A DNA stretch of 8,268 nucleotides from Chitinophagaceae bacterium (GCA_023251285.1 JAHEZB010000064.1:1-8268); one strand, 5' to 3'. Positions 1 through 7,851 are shown, numbered from the stretch's first letter. The notes: generated from the letters alone by a model not told the origin. Program-made: numbers and translations.

Positions 1-2214
1 AGCAGTGAAATAATTATCTGTATAAACAATAAAAAGATCGGAAGCAGGTTTATAACGCCATTGAAATCTTGCATTCACATTCATATTATCAAGTTGCTCA
101 TTGTATTGCACAAAAACGGTGAAGAATAATTTGTTAGTCATCGTCATATCTATTTTTGGACCGACGAGCCAGAATTTCGTAACATTCCACGGAGCCGGCA
201 AAACGATGTTATTATAACTTGCATTCACGGTAATACTCACATAGGGCTGAAACCTGTAACCAATATTTCCACTGATATTTGAACGACTACCGTTGGCATA
301 GTAACCACCAAAACGGGTAGAAAGTCCGTACGTAACAAGACTTTCAGGCTTTGAAACATAATCAAAACCTGTGGCATACCAATAATGAAGTGTTCCAGAA
401 GCAAGCGAATCTTTTTTGAAATTTGTAGGATCAAAAGGTTGTTGCAATTCTACAAAATCATGCGAAACCCACGGAACGAAAGTGCTCTGATTCCGAAAAT
501 TTAATGCATAGCCAACATATAATTCATCGTCTGTTCGTTTCAGACTTTCGTTCGTGTATAAAGTATACGTAAGTTTCGGTCCATGTGATAAAATGCTGCC
601 GCCTTTAGGAAAAAACAGGTATGCGGCCTGTGGATTTAATTTAAAATAGCCTTTCCTCGGAACATAACCAACTTCCGCATTATAGTTTTTGCCGACATAC
701 TCGTATTCTCCATACAAAAGCAATTGCCTGCCGTTGTATTGCAGGTTACCGGATTGAACAAAATCATCACCGCGTTTTCCGGGAGAAAAAGACTTTAACA
801 CCAACGCCTTTCCTGTCCATACGTTATTGGGAGAAGCAAGATTGTATTCCAGACCAATATTTCTGTTATAATCCGAATAAACGGGTTTGCCTGAATCAAT
901 CTTTTGGTGATAATTAAGAGATTGCTTATTGACAAAAATGAATCCGATATTCGACCTTGAAAAAACACGTCTTTGAACAGAAGCAGCGATAAAATTTTGT
1001 GCGGGCAAAGCTAAAGAATCTAAAGGCGCAGTTTCCATATCCATGGCGCCGATCCTCCAGTCTTTATTCAATCTACCACTTAATCTTGCACCAAAATTAA
1101 TCGGAACACCCAGCCCAATCCTTCTTGAAAAAAACGGTCTGATATTCGCATAACCAAAATTGGCAAAGAGATCACCATTCTCTAAAAAGAATTGCCTTTT
1201 TTCCGGAAAAAATAATTCATAACGGTCAAGATTTGTTACCTGCTGATCAACGTCTACCTGTGAAAAGTCCGGATTTACAGTAAGATCTAAATTCAATGCG
1301 GAGTTAATGGCAATTTTGGCATCTAACCCGGCATTTTTTTTATAATTGACCGGAGTTTTATTTTCCTGGTTTTTGCTGAGGCCGCCTAAAAGATAAGGAA
1401 TCAAAGAAATATTAGCGCCGGAAGAAGGAGGCGCCTCGTCCCAAATGAGGTTTCCGGTATAAGCCAAAGATGCAGTTGGAAACTGTCGTGGCATTGGTGC
1501 CCATGAACTTTTTTCAGAAGTTCTTAAATCGTTTCTGCTAAAATTGATTCCCCAAATCTTCACTCCGTTTTTATACCTGATGCTGGTGAATGGAATGGCC
1601 ATTTCCAAAACCCATTTATCAGGATAATTTTTCACTTTTGAAATCCATTTGTTATCCCAGTTCAAATCCACTTGTCCTCCATTATACATACTTCCATCCC
1701 ACTGCGCGCCTGCTGCGTTGGCGCCAAAAGAAAAACCATTTGTCTGATCGTTAAAAGGGTCAATAAAGACAAGAAAATTATCATTTTTCCCAAATACAAA
1801 ATCGCGGCGGAGTGATTCAACGAAATAGCGTCCGGGAATAAGTTTGTGACAAATGACAAGCATATAAAAAGCATGATCGTCATAACACATTCTTACTTCC
1901 GTTTTCACTTTTGCAAAAGAAGTATCCATGGGCAACACCATAAAAAAATTGGTGGCAGAATCTGCTTTTGTCCATGCTTCGTCATCCATCTCACCGTCTA
2001 CTTTTATTGGCTGAAATGTCCGATGAATATGCAATTGATAAGAAGCATTCTTTTTTTGTGCGTCAATTTTAAAAGAAAAAATAAAAATGAAACCAAAAGT
2101 AAAAATCAATAACTTTTTCAATCGGCCGGCAAAATATTCGTTCAAAGAAAATTTTTTAAAAATTAAGAATCGTTTAAATAGCAAATTAACGCAATTAAAA
2201 AATATCCTTTTCAT
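1..2214 (-). CDS. Secreted CBM9-like / DUF5916 family outer-membrane-type protein, 3' end beyond window
   Basis: The frame is open from ATG at 2214 to the left edge: 738 codons with no stop, so the C-terminus is missing, probably only the last few tens of residues judging by the usual family length. A hydrophobic segment at residues 35-48 ends in IDA-Q (52/53), a plausible signal peptidase site. The exported part opens with a CBM9-like domain (PIKVDGEMDDEAW, residues 69-81). It continues into a DUF5916 region with hallmark motifs NLDLTVNPDFSQ (308-319) and LFFPEKRQFFLEN (334-346), then alternating beta-strand-like sequence (GYRFQPY, WRYKPASDLFIVY) expected of an outer-membrane barrel. The family has no established biochemical role; carbohydrate or other ligand binding at the cell surface is inference from the CBM9-like fold. 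The start is uncertain: about 34 residues precede the hydrophobic core, unusually many, and an in-frame TTG at 2119-2121 would give a compact signal peptide starting LKKLLIF. The gene is separated from dapB by 266 bases, so it is probably transcribed on its own. Confidence 0.9.
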   Translation of the reverse strand, partial: MKRIFFNCVNLLFKRFLIFKKFSLNEYFAGRLKKLLIFTFGFIFIFSFKIDAQKKNASYQLHIHRTFQPIKVDGEMDDEAWTKADSATNFFMVLPMDTSFAKVKTEVRMCYDDHAFYMLVICHKLIPGRYFVESLRRDFVFGKNDNFLVFIDPFNDQTNGFSFGANAAGAQWDGSMYNGGQVDLNWDNKWISKVKNYPDKWVLEMAIPFTSIRYKNGVKIWGINFSRNDLRTSEKSSWAPMPRQFPTASLAYTGNLIWDEAPPSSGANISLIPYLLGGLSKNQENKTPVNYKKNAGLDAKIAINSALNLDLTVNPDFSQVDVDQQVTNLDRYELFFPEKRQFFLENGDLFANFGYANIRPFFSRRIGLGVPINFGARLSGRLNKDWRIGAMDMETAPLDSLALPAQNFIAASVQRRVFSRSNIGFIFVNKQSLNYHQKIDSGKPVYSDYNRNIGLEYNLASPNNVWTGKALVLKSFSPGKRGDDFVQSGNLQYNGRQLLLYGEYEYVGKNYNAEVGYVPRKGYFKLNPQAAYLFFPKGGSILSHGPKLTYTLYTNESLKRTDDELYVGYALNFRNQSTFVPWVSHDFVELQQPFDPTNFKKDSLASGTLHYWYATGFDYVSKPESLVTYGLSTRFGGYYANGSRSNISGNIGYRFQPYVSITVNASYNNIVLPAPWNVTKFWLVGPKIDMTMTNKLFFTVFVQYNEQLDNMNVNARFQWRYKPASDLFIVYTDNYFTA

Positions 2215-2480
2215 CCATCTCACTCTTTCATTCGTGGAGTAACTCTGAGACAAAAGTGACGATAGTAAAACCAGCAAGACTCCATGCAAATTGTAAATCG
2301 ATCTTGAATGGTGATTAGTGTCAGCATCACGGCGTAATAGTATTCAAGAAACTAAATCATTCCTTCGTTCTCAAAATGCCTTTGCATGTTATGCCTGTTG
2401 AACACTTATGTGGTTCGGAAATAGCATGGCCAATGGCAGTGGAACCGTAAACCTCAACCTCCTGCAGGAACCCGATGGAT
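2215..2480. other. Intergenic stretch between dapB and the DUF5916 gene, no gene recognised
   Basis: No frame on either strand gives a convincing protein. One minus-strand frame directly after the dapB stop stays open for about 40 codons but has no ATG and no family I recognise. I see no hairpin followed by a T-run that would terminate the dapB transcript. Weak symmetric sequences are present: TCCTGCAGGA at 2460-2469, and GTGAT/ATCAC arms at 2311-2315 and 2326-2330. The promoter of the DUF5916 gene should lie here, but no clear TAnnTTTG element was found. Confidence 0.6.
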
Positions 2481-3197
2481 TTAAAAGCCCAAAACCTCTT
2501 TCATCGAATAAATTCCTTTTTTGCCTTTTAGAAATTCTGCCGCCAGAACAGCGCCTTCAGCAAAGCCTTTTCTGTTATGCGCGGTATGAATGATTTCAAT
2601 ATCATCGACAGCAGAAGAATATTTTACAGAATGTGTTCCCGGAATTTCATCAATTCTTTTGCTGATGATTGAAAGTTCATTTTTGTTTGTGGCATCATTG
2701 TTAACCCATTTATTCTTTTCATCCGAAACTTCAATAATTTGTTCCGCAAGTGTGATAGCGGTTCCGCTTGGCGCATCTTTTTTTTGTGTGTGATGAATTT
2801 CTTCAATCGCTACCCGGTAGGAGGGATGCGGTTTTAAAAGTGCAGCTAATTTTTTATTTAACTCAAAAAAAATATTTACGCCAACACTAAAATTGCTGGC
2901 ATATAAAAAAGCGCCGTTTACTTCTTTACATTTTTCTTCAATCATTTTTAATTGAGTTAGCCAGCCAGTAGTACCGCACACAACCGCCACATTTGCTTTT
3001 AAACAAAATAAAATGTTTTCTACTGCACTGTGTGGATTGGTAAATTCAATCGCAACATCGGCCCTCTGAATATTTTCGTTGCTGAAATCTTCAAGGTTTT
3101 CATCTGTAATGCGTAAAACAATTTCGTGGCCTCTTTTAATTGCGATTTCTTCAATAGCATGCCCCATTTTACCATATCCGATTAAAGCGATTTTCAT
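2481..3197 (-). CDS. dapB: 4-hydroxy-tetrahydrodipicolinate reductase
   Basis: Cytoplasmic NAD(P)H-dependent reductase of the diaminopimelate/lysine pathway. It reduces the product of DapA to tetrahydrodipicolinate, feeding lysine and the meso-diaminopimelate of peptidoglycan. The 238-residue protein has the Rossmann nucleotide loop GYGKMG (7-12), EFTNP (51-55), CGTTGW (74-79), ASNFSVGVN (100-108) and the catalytic block EIHHTQKKDAPSGTA (133-147). In that block H135, H136 and K139 correspond to H159, H160 and K163 of the E. coli enzyme. A C-terminal GFAEGAVLAAEFL (211-223) completes the family pattern. It is shorter than the E. coli protein (273 residues), which is usual for Bacteroidetes forms and not a truncation. 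The ATG at 3197 begins directly with the beta strand that leads into the nucleotide loop, which fixes the start. It follows the DUF5683 gene after 29 bases and is the last gene of the par cluster seen here. Confidence 0.97.
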   Translation of the reverse strand: MKIALIGYGKMGHAIEEIAIKRGHEIVLRITDENLEDFSNENIQRADVAIEFTNPHSAVENILFCLKANVAVVCGTTGWLTQLKMIEEKCKEVNGAFLYASNFSVGVNIFFELNKKLAALLKPHPSYRVAIEEIHHTQKKDAPSGTAITLAEQIIEVSDEKNKWVNNDATNKNELSIISKRIDEIPGTHSVKYSSAVDDIEIIHTAHNRKGFAEGAVLAAEFLKGKKGIYSMKEVLGF

Positions 3198-3226
3198 AAA
3201 AAAATAATTAAAAATTAAAAACGAAA

Positions 3227-3958
3227 TTATGGCAGTGGCAGCAATGGTTTCGAATTTTTTTCTTTAAAAAAGAATACCAAAGAAACGCCAGGATTATTTA
3301 TGTTGGAAAGCCCTGGTTGAATTTTCATTCCAATATCCGAACTTACATCAAAAGCCTTCAAATGCGCATCAACAGTGGCATCTACTACATTTAAAGCCCA
3401 GAAACCGAGGAAGACCAGGACGGAATAATCTATATTTTGCCTGAAGACATTCCTGTTAAGCCGCAGGTCCTGGTTCGTTAAAAATTGTAAATCCGGTGCT
3501 ACCCTCATGCTATCTGCATGCGTAGCACGAGAGCGATAAATTACGGCATTTCTCAAGTCTCTATAGGTGTGTAAATTGTAAAAAAATACATAGGCTGTAG
3601 TTCCCAGGGCGCCATAAATAATCGGGATCTTCCAATATTTTTTATTGTACCATTGTCCCCAGCCCGGCAAGATAGCCGAGCGAAGCATGGCCGTTTTCGG
3701 ATTAAACTTTTTTACTGCGGTATCGGATGCCAGCAAGCTTTTACCGGATGTGTCGGGAACATTACTTTTTAAAATAACCGTGTCACGTTTTTCTGTAATA
3801 GAAGTATCAGTTTGTTTTGCCAGGGTTGTGTCTTCTTTTTTTATAATTTCTGCATTCTTTTTTATAAGAGAAGTATCGTGCTGCTGCGCAAATAGGACGG
3901 TTCCCGGCAATAAAAGGAGTAGGAATAAAATGGTAAAAATAATAGTTCGTGCTGCCAT
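3227..3958 (-). CDS. DUF5683 domain protein, exported/membrane, uncharacterised
   Basis: The protein has 243 residues. Residues 1-24 form a signal peptide with a long leucine-rich core ending LFA-QQ. Next is a charged, low-complexity linker (about 25-85) in which Asp-Thr pairs recur at 28, 43, 51, 59, 69 and 79. The DUF5683 domain follows, with AMLRSAILPGWGQWYNKKYW (90-109), a hydrophobic stretch (111-127), a conserved-looking YRDLRNAVIYR (132-142), a second hydrophobic stretch (179-193) and VDAHLKAFDVSSDIGMKI (196-213). The function is unknown in the family; cell-envelope location is inferred from the signal peptide and hydrophobic segments. Only 4 bases separate its ATG from the parB stop and 29 separate its stop from dapB, so it is almost certainly cotranscribed with both. 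This supports the start and suggests, without proving, a job connected to chromosome segregation or envelope growth. Confidence 0.9.
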   Translation of the reverse strand: MAARTIIFTILFLLLLLPGTVLFAQQHDTSLIKKNAEIIKKEDTTLAKQTDTSITEKRDTVILKSNVPDTSGKSLLASDTAVKKFNPKTAMLRSAILPGWGQWYNKKYWKIPIIYGALGTTAYVFFYNLHTYRDLRNAVIYRSRATHADSMRVAPDLQFLTNQDLRLNRNVFRQNIDYSVLVFLGFWALNVVDATVDAHLKAFDVSSDIGMKIQPGLSNINNPGVSLVFFFKEKNSKPLLPLP

Positions 3959-3962
3959 AATT

Positions 3963-4886
3963 TTAATCTACCGAAACCTGCATCTTATCTAAAAGCGAAC
4001 TTAATTCTTCGATAGAAAAATAATCAAAAGTGATGCTGCCGGTTCCTTTTTTACTGTGAGTCATTTTCACTTTCGTACTGAAATGTGATGCTAAATTATC
4101 TTCAATTTTTTTCAAAGAAGGCGGTAGCGTTGGTTTTACGGGATTATTAACAGTGTTTTTACCCTGCGTGTATAATTTTCTAACCAGGTCTTCTGTCTGG
4201 CGAACAGACAGTTCTTTGCTTTTTATTTCATTAAAAATATACAATTGTTTGTCAACTACATCGACATTGATCAACGCTCGTGCATGGCCCATACTGATGT
4301 TTCCGTTTCTTACTGCGGCTTGAATATCGGGTGGTAGTTTCAGAAGGCGGATATAATTGGTAACGGTGCTGCGTTCTTTGCCCATACGCTCTGCAAGCTG
4401 ATCCTGTGTGTAATCCAGCTCGTCCATTAATTGTTTATAACTAAGGGCAATTTCAATGGCATTCAAATCCTCTCTTTGCAAATTTTCCAGCAAAGCGAGT
4501 TCGAGGATTTTTGAATCTTTGACATCTCTGATGTAAACAGGTACGTCGGCAAGCCCCGCGATCTTGGCGGCGCGAAATCTTCTTTCCCCGGCGATGATGC
4601 GGTACTTTCCATTCGCAATTTTTGTAACCGTAAGCGGCTGGATGATGTCATGAATTTTTACAGAAGCTGCCAGTTCACTTAAGGCATTTTCATCAAAATC
4701 GTGGCGTGGCTGTTCCGGATTGGCTTCTATCTGGCTTAACGGAATTCTCGCATTCGCCGCATTCCCTTTCTCAGACGAATCTTTTATTAAATTTTTTTCA
4801 GTCACAGAAAGATCGCTGTCTATATTTTGCAACAACGAACGGATTCCTTTTCCTATTGCATCTTTTTTATTTGGCGTCGTCTTCAT
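3963..4886 (-). CDS. parB: Chromosome-partitioning protein ParB (Spo0J/Noc family)
   Basis: ParB binds parS sites and, as a CTP-dependent clamp, spreads on DNA and stimulates ParA to segregate replicated origins. The 307-residue protein begins with GKGIRSLLQNID (12-23), the N-terminal ParA-contacting segment. It then has NPEQPR (56-61), the CTP-binding motif GERRFRA (100-106) and ENLQREDLNAIEIA (134-147). A helix-turn-helix follows at about 159-185 (YTQDQLAERMGKERSTVTNY), and then GHARALI (200-206). A linker around 240-262 leads to a C-terminal dimerisation region with a leucine-rich end (SIEELSSLLDKMQ). Length and motif order are normal for chromosomal ParB. It starts 30 bases after the parA stop and ends 4 bases before the DUF5683 start. 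No parS palindrome was seen in this window, so its binding sites lie elsewhere. Confidence 0.97.
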   Translation of the reverse strand: MKTTPNKKDAIGKGIRSLLQNIDSDLSVTEKNLIKDSSEKGNAANARIPLSQIEANPEQPRHDFDENALSELAASVKIHDIIQPLTVTKIANGKYRIIAGERRFRAAKIAGLADVPVYIRDVKDSKILELALLENLQREDLNAIEIALSYKQLMDELDYTQDQLAERMGKERSTVTNYIRLLKLPPDIQAAVRNGNISMGHARALINVDVVDKQLYIFNEIKSKELSVRQTEDLVRKLYTQGKNTVNNPVKPTLPPSLKKIEDNLASHFSTKVKMTHSKKGTGSITFDYFSIEELSSLLDKMQVSVD

Positions 4887-4916
4887 TTATTAATTCGATA
4901 ATTATTTTAAAAAAGC

Positions 4917-5723
4917 TTATGGATGCTCCAAAACTTTATCTGTCTGATTCATTTTCGTCATATTGTTTTTTTGCAAAACCTCTTTTGCAAGATTCAAATA
5001 ATTGATCGCGCCTTTACTTTCAGCATCGTAAAGTATGGCAGGTTTTCCAAAGCTGGGCGCTTCGCTCAAACGTGTATTCCGATGAATGACGCTATTAAAA
5101 ACCAGTTCTTCAAAATGATGACGCACTTCATTTACAACCTGGTTGCAGAGTCGCAATCTTCCATCATACATCGTCATCAAAAGGCCTTCGATCTGTAATT
5201 CAGGATTCAGGCGGTTTTGCACTATTTTAATCGTATTTAATAATTTTCCCAATCCTTCCAAAGCAAAAAATTCAGCCTGAACCGGCACTACTACACTATC
5301 TGAAGCTACCAGCGCATTCACGGTGATCAATCCGAGTGAGGGCGAGCAATCAATGATGATAAAATCGTATTCATCACGAATTTGTTTTAAAACATTCTTC
5401 AAAACACTTTCGCGATCAGGATAGCTGATCATTTCAATTTCAGCACCAACAAGGTCAATATGCGAAGGCATCAGATCCAGGTACGGAATTTCTGTTTTTA
5501 AGATCACATCTTTTGGCGGTGTTTCATTTACCATGCAATCGTAAAGGCCTGTCGTTACGTTGTGCAGGTCAAAACCAACGCCGGTGGTACTGTTTGCCTG
5601 CGGATCTGCATCAACCAGCAACGTCTTAAACTCAAGCACAGCAAGGCTTGCAGCCAGGTTAATGGCCGTAGTTGTTTTTCCCACTCCGCCTTTTTGATTT
5701 GCAATTCCTATCGTTTTTCCCAT
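4917..5723 (-). CDS. parA: Chromosome-partitioning ATPase ParA (Soj family)
   Basis: Deviant Walker ATPase that binds DNA non-specifically as an ATP dimer and, with ParB, moves origins apart. The 268-residue protein has the signature lysine loop KGGVGKTT (11-18, with deviant K11), the A' motif LLVDADPQ (35-42), Walker B IIIDCSPS (123-130, D125) and the [11 protein letters not shown] helix (151-161). Basic residues in the [18 protein letters not shown] segment (187-204) fit DNA binding, and the family block [14 protein letters not shown] follows (215-228). There is no N-terminal HTH domain, so this is the small chromosomal Soj type rather than a plasmid type Ia ParA. The ATG at 5723 gives the usual [13 protein letters not shown] start. 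It is the first gene of the leftward operon, with its promoter expected in the divergent region to its right. Confidence 0.97.
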   Translation of the reverse strand: MGKTIGIANQKGGVGKTTTAINLAASLAVLEFKTLLVDADPQANSTTGVGFDLHNVTTGLYDCMVNETPPKDVILKTEIPYLDLMPSHIDLVGAEIEMISYPDRESVLKNVLKQIRDEYDFIIIDCSPSLGLITVNALVASDSVVVPVQAEFFALEGLGKLLNTIKIVQNRLNPELQIEGLLMTMYDGRLRLCNQVVNEVRHHFEELVFNSVIHRNTRLSEAPSFGKPAILYDAESKGAINYLNLAKEVLQKNNMTKMNQTDKVLEHP

Positions 5724-6005
5724 AATTCGTGTCGCTATTCTTTTTCTTTTAGATTTGGATTATTGATTTAATTCTTTTTTATATCGAAAATTCAAATCCT
5801 GTTTATTTGTTTCTTTACTGAAATCTAAATCTGATATTTTTATTTGCGATTCGTAATTGACCACTCACCGCAATCTGGCAAATTTAATTATAAGCCTTAA
5901 TATTAACGCATAATCTGTGGTTAAAAACCATTTATTAAATTCCTGACTGCTAATAATTTTTTATTTCTATAATTGCATAAACTGAAAAGCATTTAATTTT
6001 ATAGC
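5724..6005. other. Divergent intergenic region between parA and the flavoprotein gene
   Basis: This very AT-rich region separates the leftward parA operon from the rightward reductase/phosphoesterase pair and must hold both promoters. It contains the 10-bp palindrome TTAATATTAA (5897-5906) and a short inverted repeat with TGGTT (5918-5922) and AACCA (5926-5930) arms around AAA. No gene was recognised. For the rightward gene only imperfect matches to the Bacteroidetes -7 element exist, for example TATAATTG at 5968-5975. Confidence 0.6.
5879..5886 (-). promoter_or_regulatory. Candidate -7 promoter element for the parA operon
   Basis: Read on the minus strand this is TAAATTTG, an exact match to the Bacteroidetes -7 consensus TAnnTTTG, about 155 bases upstream of the parA ATG. 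The expected -33 TTTG is not exact; TATG-like sequence is found about 21 bases upstream. A TATAAT string also overlaps just upstream. The palindrome TTAATATTAA lies between the two elements, where an operator could act. The motif is short and the region AT-rich, so chance is possible. Confidence 0.3.
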
Positions 6006-6503
6006 ATGTACACGATAATCAGCGGCACGAACAGGCTAGGAAGTCATACGGAAAAAGTAGCGAAGGAATATCAACGCATTCTGAAAAATAAAAATATTGA
6101 CGCAAACATTTTTTCCTTAAAAGGCCTTGATGTCCTTCATCGTTCGGATGAACTGATCAAAGTAGAAGCAGATATTTTGATTCCTACCGACAAATTTATT
6201 TTTATCATCCCTGAATACAACGGTTCTTATCCCGGCGTACTGAAATCCATGATCGACAACAGCGATACCCGAAAAGTTTGGAATTACAAAAAAGCATTGC
6301 TTACCGGAGTAGCTACCGGAAGAGCCGGAAACCTGCGTGGAATGGATCATCTTTCCGATACGTTGCATTTTATGAAAATGAACGTTTTTTATAACAAACT
6401 TCCGATTTCAATAATTGATAAAGTAATGGATAAAGAAGGCCAACTGAATGATGAAACGTCGCTGGCGGTAAACAAACAAATAGATGAATTTCTTGATTAT
6501 TAA
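6006..6503 (+). CDS. NADPH-dependent FMN reductase family flavoprotein
   Basis: A 165-residue cytoplasmic flavodoxin-fold protein of the FMN_red family, which uses bound FMN to pass electrons from NAD(P)H to small acceptors such as quinones, azo compounds or chromate. The phosphate-binding loop is SGTNRLGSHT (6-15), a variant of the family GSxRxxS pattern. The flavin-contacting motif PEYNGSYPGVLKSMID (69-84) matches the family PEYNxxxPGxLKNxID, and GVATGRAGNLRG (101-112) follows the next strand, as expected. The length is slightly below the usual 170-190 residues and nothing essential seems to be missing. The ATG at 6006 opens directly into the first beta strand. The physiological acceptor cannot be read from sequence. 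The next gene starts 21 bases downstream in the same direction, so the two are probably cotranscribed. Confidence 0.9.
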   Translation: MYTIISGTNRLGSHTEKVAKEYQRILKNKNIDANIFSLKGLDVLHRSDELIKVEADILIPTDKFIFIIPEYNGSYPGVLKSMIDNSDTRKVWNYKKALLTGVATGRAGNLRGMDHLSDTLHFMKMNVFYNKLPISIIDKVMDKEGQLNDETSLAVNKQIDEFLDY

Positions 6504-6524
6504 AAAAGGTAAATTAATTTAAAG

Positions 6525-7775
6525 ATGCGTACTCCTTTCGGAACTTTTATCATCATTTTGATCATGATCTTGCTGGATATTTATGTTTTTATGGCGATAA
6601 AATCAGTAAGTCATTCTGCTTCTTCCCGGCTAAGAACCATCATTTATGTTATTTATTGGCTCATTGCAATTGTTGCCGTCGCTGGCTTGTTGCTTTTTAT
6701 TTTTACCGGCCCTGAGTTTTTGCCAAAAAAAGTAAGAACCTACCTTTTTGCCAGCATCCTTGCTTTTGTTTTCGGGCAATTGGTTTCCTGTATTTTGTTT
6801 ATGGTGGATGATGTGCGACGATTGATTCAATGGCTTGCCGGAAAAGCTTTTTTTAGAAATACAGAAGTTTCCCAGATGAATGGCGATGGCATCAGTCGTT
6901 CTGTATTCCTTAGCTGGATTGGGTTGGCGGCAGGCACTACACTTTTTGGAAGTTTGATTTATGGATTTTCAAATAAATATAATTATAAAGTAAAGCACAT
7001 AAAACTATCTTTTGATAATCTGCCTGCAGGTTTCAAAGGATTGAAAATTGTTCACTTCAGCGATGTGCATTCCGGAAGTTTTATGAATAAAAAAGCAGTG
7101 GAACATGGCGTAGAAAAAATAATTGCTCAAAATGCCGACGTCGTTATTTTCAGTGGCGATCTCGTGAATGATCGTGCGCCGGAAATGCTGAATTACATGG
7201 ATGTATTTAGCAAAGTAAAAGCGCCGATGGGCGTGTATTCTACTTTTGGAAATCACGATTATGGCGATTATGTAAAGTGGCCTTATGATGGTGTAACTAA
7301 AGAGCAAAATCTGATCGACCTTGCAAAAATTCATGCAAACCTGGGCTGGCGACTGTTGATGGATGAACATGTGGAACTGGAAAGAAATGGTGATAAAATT
7401 GCTTTGATAGGGATCCAAAACTGGAGCGCCAAAGCTCGTTTTCCAAAATATGGCAACATGAAAAAAGCGTATGCCGGAGCAGAAAATTATCCTTTTAAAA
7501 TATTAATCAGTCATGACCCAAGCCATTGGGACGCACAGGTCCGGCCTGAATATTCTGCCGTAGATCTCACCTTAAGCGGCCATACTCACGGAATGCAATT
7601 CGGTGTAGAAATTCCGGGATTCAAGTGGAGCCCGGTTCAATATGTTTATAAAGAATGGGATGGGTTATACGAAGAAGGAAAACAAAAATTGTATGTAAAT
7701 CCGGGTTTTGGATTCATTGGTTATCCTGGCAGGGTAGGGATTCTGGCAGAAATAGCGGTGATTGAATTGGTTTAA
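6525..7775 (+). CDS. Membrane-anchored metallophosphoesterase (YaeI/YkuE-like)
   Basis: The 416-residue protein has four predicted membrane helices (about 8-26, 39-61, 73-94 and 128-148) followed by a calcineurin-like phosphoesterase domain (about 170-416). All metal-binding motifs are present: FSDVHSG (178-184, D180 and H182), GDLVND (211-216), GNHD (242-245), SHDP (329-332) and GHTHG (352-356). It therefore should be an active two-metal hydrolase. The substrate is unknown; related proteins hydrolyse phosphodiesters, pyrophosphates or lipid-linked phosphates. If residue 1 is cytoplasmic and all four helices span the membrane, the catalytic domain would be cytoplasmic, but the N-terminus has few charges and the topology is open. 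The ATG at 6525 is preceded by an AT-rich 21-base gap after the flavoprotein gene, with no good ribosome-binding site, as is usual in this phylum. No clear terminator follows the stop. Confidence 0.92.
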   Translation: MRTPFGTFIIILIMILLDIYVFMAIKSVSHSASSRLRTIIYVIYWLIAIVAVAGLLLFIFTGPEFLPKKVRTYLFASILAFVFGQLVSCILFMVDDVRRLIQWLAGKAFFRNTEVSQMNGDGISRSVFLSWIGLAAGTTLFGSLIYGFSNKYNYKVKHIKLSFDNLPAGFKGLKIVHFSDVHSGSFMNKKAVEHGVEKIIAQNADVVIFSGDLVNDRAPEMLNYMDVFSKVKAPMGVYSTFGNHDYGDYVKWPYDGVTKEQNLIDLAKIHANLGWRLLMDEHVELERNGDKIALIGIQNWSAKARFPKYGNMKKAYAGAENYPFKILISHDPSHWDAQVRPEYSAVDLTLSGHTHGMQFGVEIPGFKWSPVQYVYKEWDGLYEEGKQKLYVNPGFGFIGYPGRVGILAEIAVIELV

Positions 7776-7794
7776 AATTGATTTTCTGACGTCC

Positions 7795-7845
7795 GCCATG
7801 GTTTGCGTCTTCACAAACCACATTCGTTGAGTAAAAGAACAAATA
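7795..7845. repeat. Tailed hairpin repeat, copy 1 (51 bases)
   Basis: This copy is 46/51 identical to the one at 7885-7935. A stem pairs 7799-7807 with 7812-7820 around a TCTT loop, with nine pairs and one C-A mismatch (7806/7813). A tail follows, TTCGTTGAGTAAAAGAAC (7823-7840), then AAATA. The outermost stem positions 7797-7798 and 7821-7822 are unpaired here but paired in copy 2. No T-run follows on either strand, so it is not an intrinsic terminator. Confidence 0.85.
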
Positions 7846-7851
7846 CTGACA

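Noticed and set aside
1662..2112. Small open frames on both strands inside the DUF5916 gene region
   Set aside because: They are other-frame shadows of the long minus-strand frame, whose CBM9-like motifs are continuous through this interval.
2460..2469. Palindrome TCCTGCAGGA as a dapB terminator
   Set aside because: The symmetry leaves no loop, so it cannot form a stable hairpin, and there is no T-run after it.
2481..3197. Truncated DapB, because it is about 35 residues shorter than the E. coli enzyme
   Set aside because: All nucleotide-binding and catalytic motifs are present in order, and the short form is usual in Bacteroidetes.
4706..5198. Plus-strand open frames opposite parA and parB
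   Set aside because: They lie antisense to strongly conserved ParA and ParB coding sequence and resemble no family.
7799..7820. Intrinsic terminator of the phosphoesterase gene
   Set aside because: The hairpin has no T-run after it on either strand, and an almost identical hairpin recurs 90 bases later.
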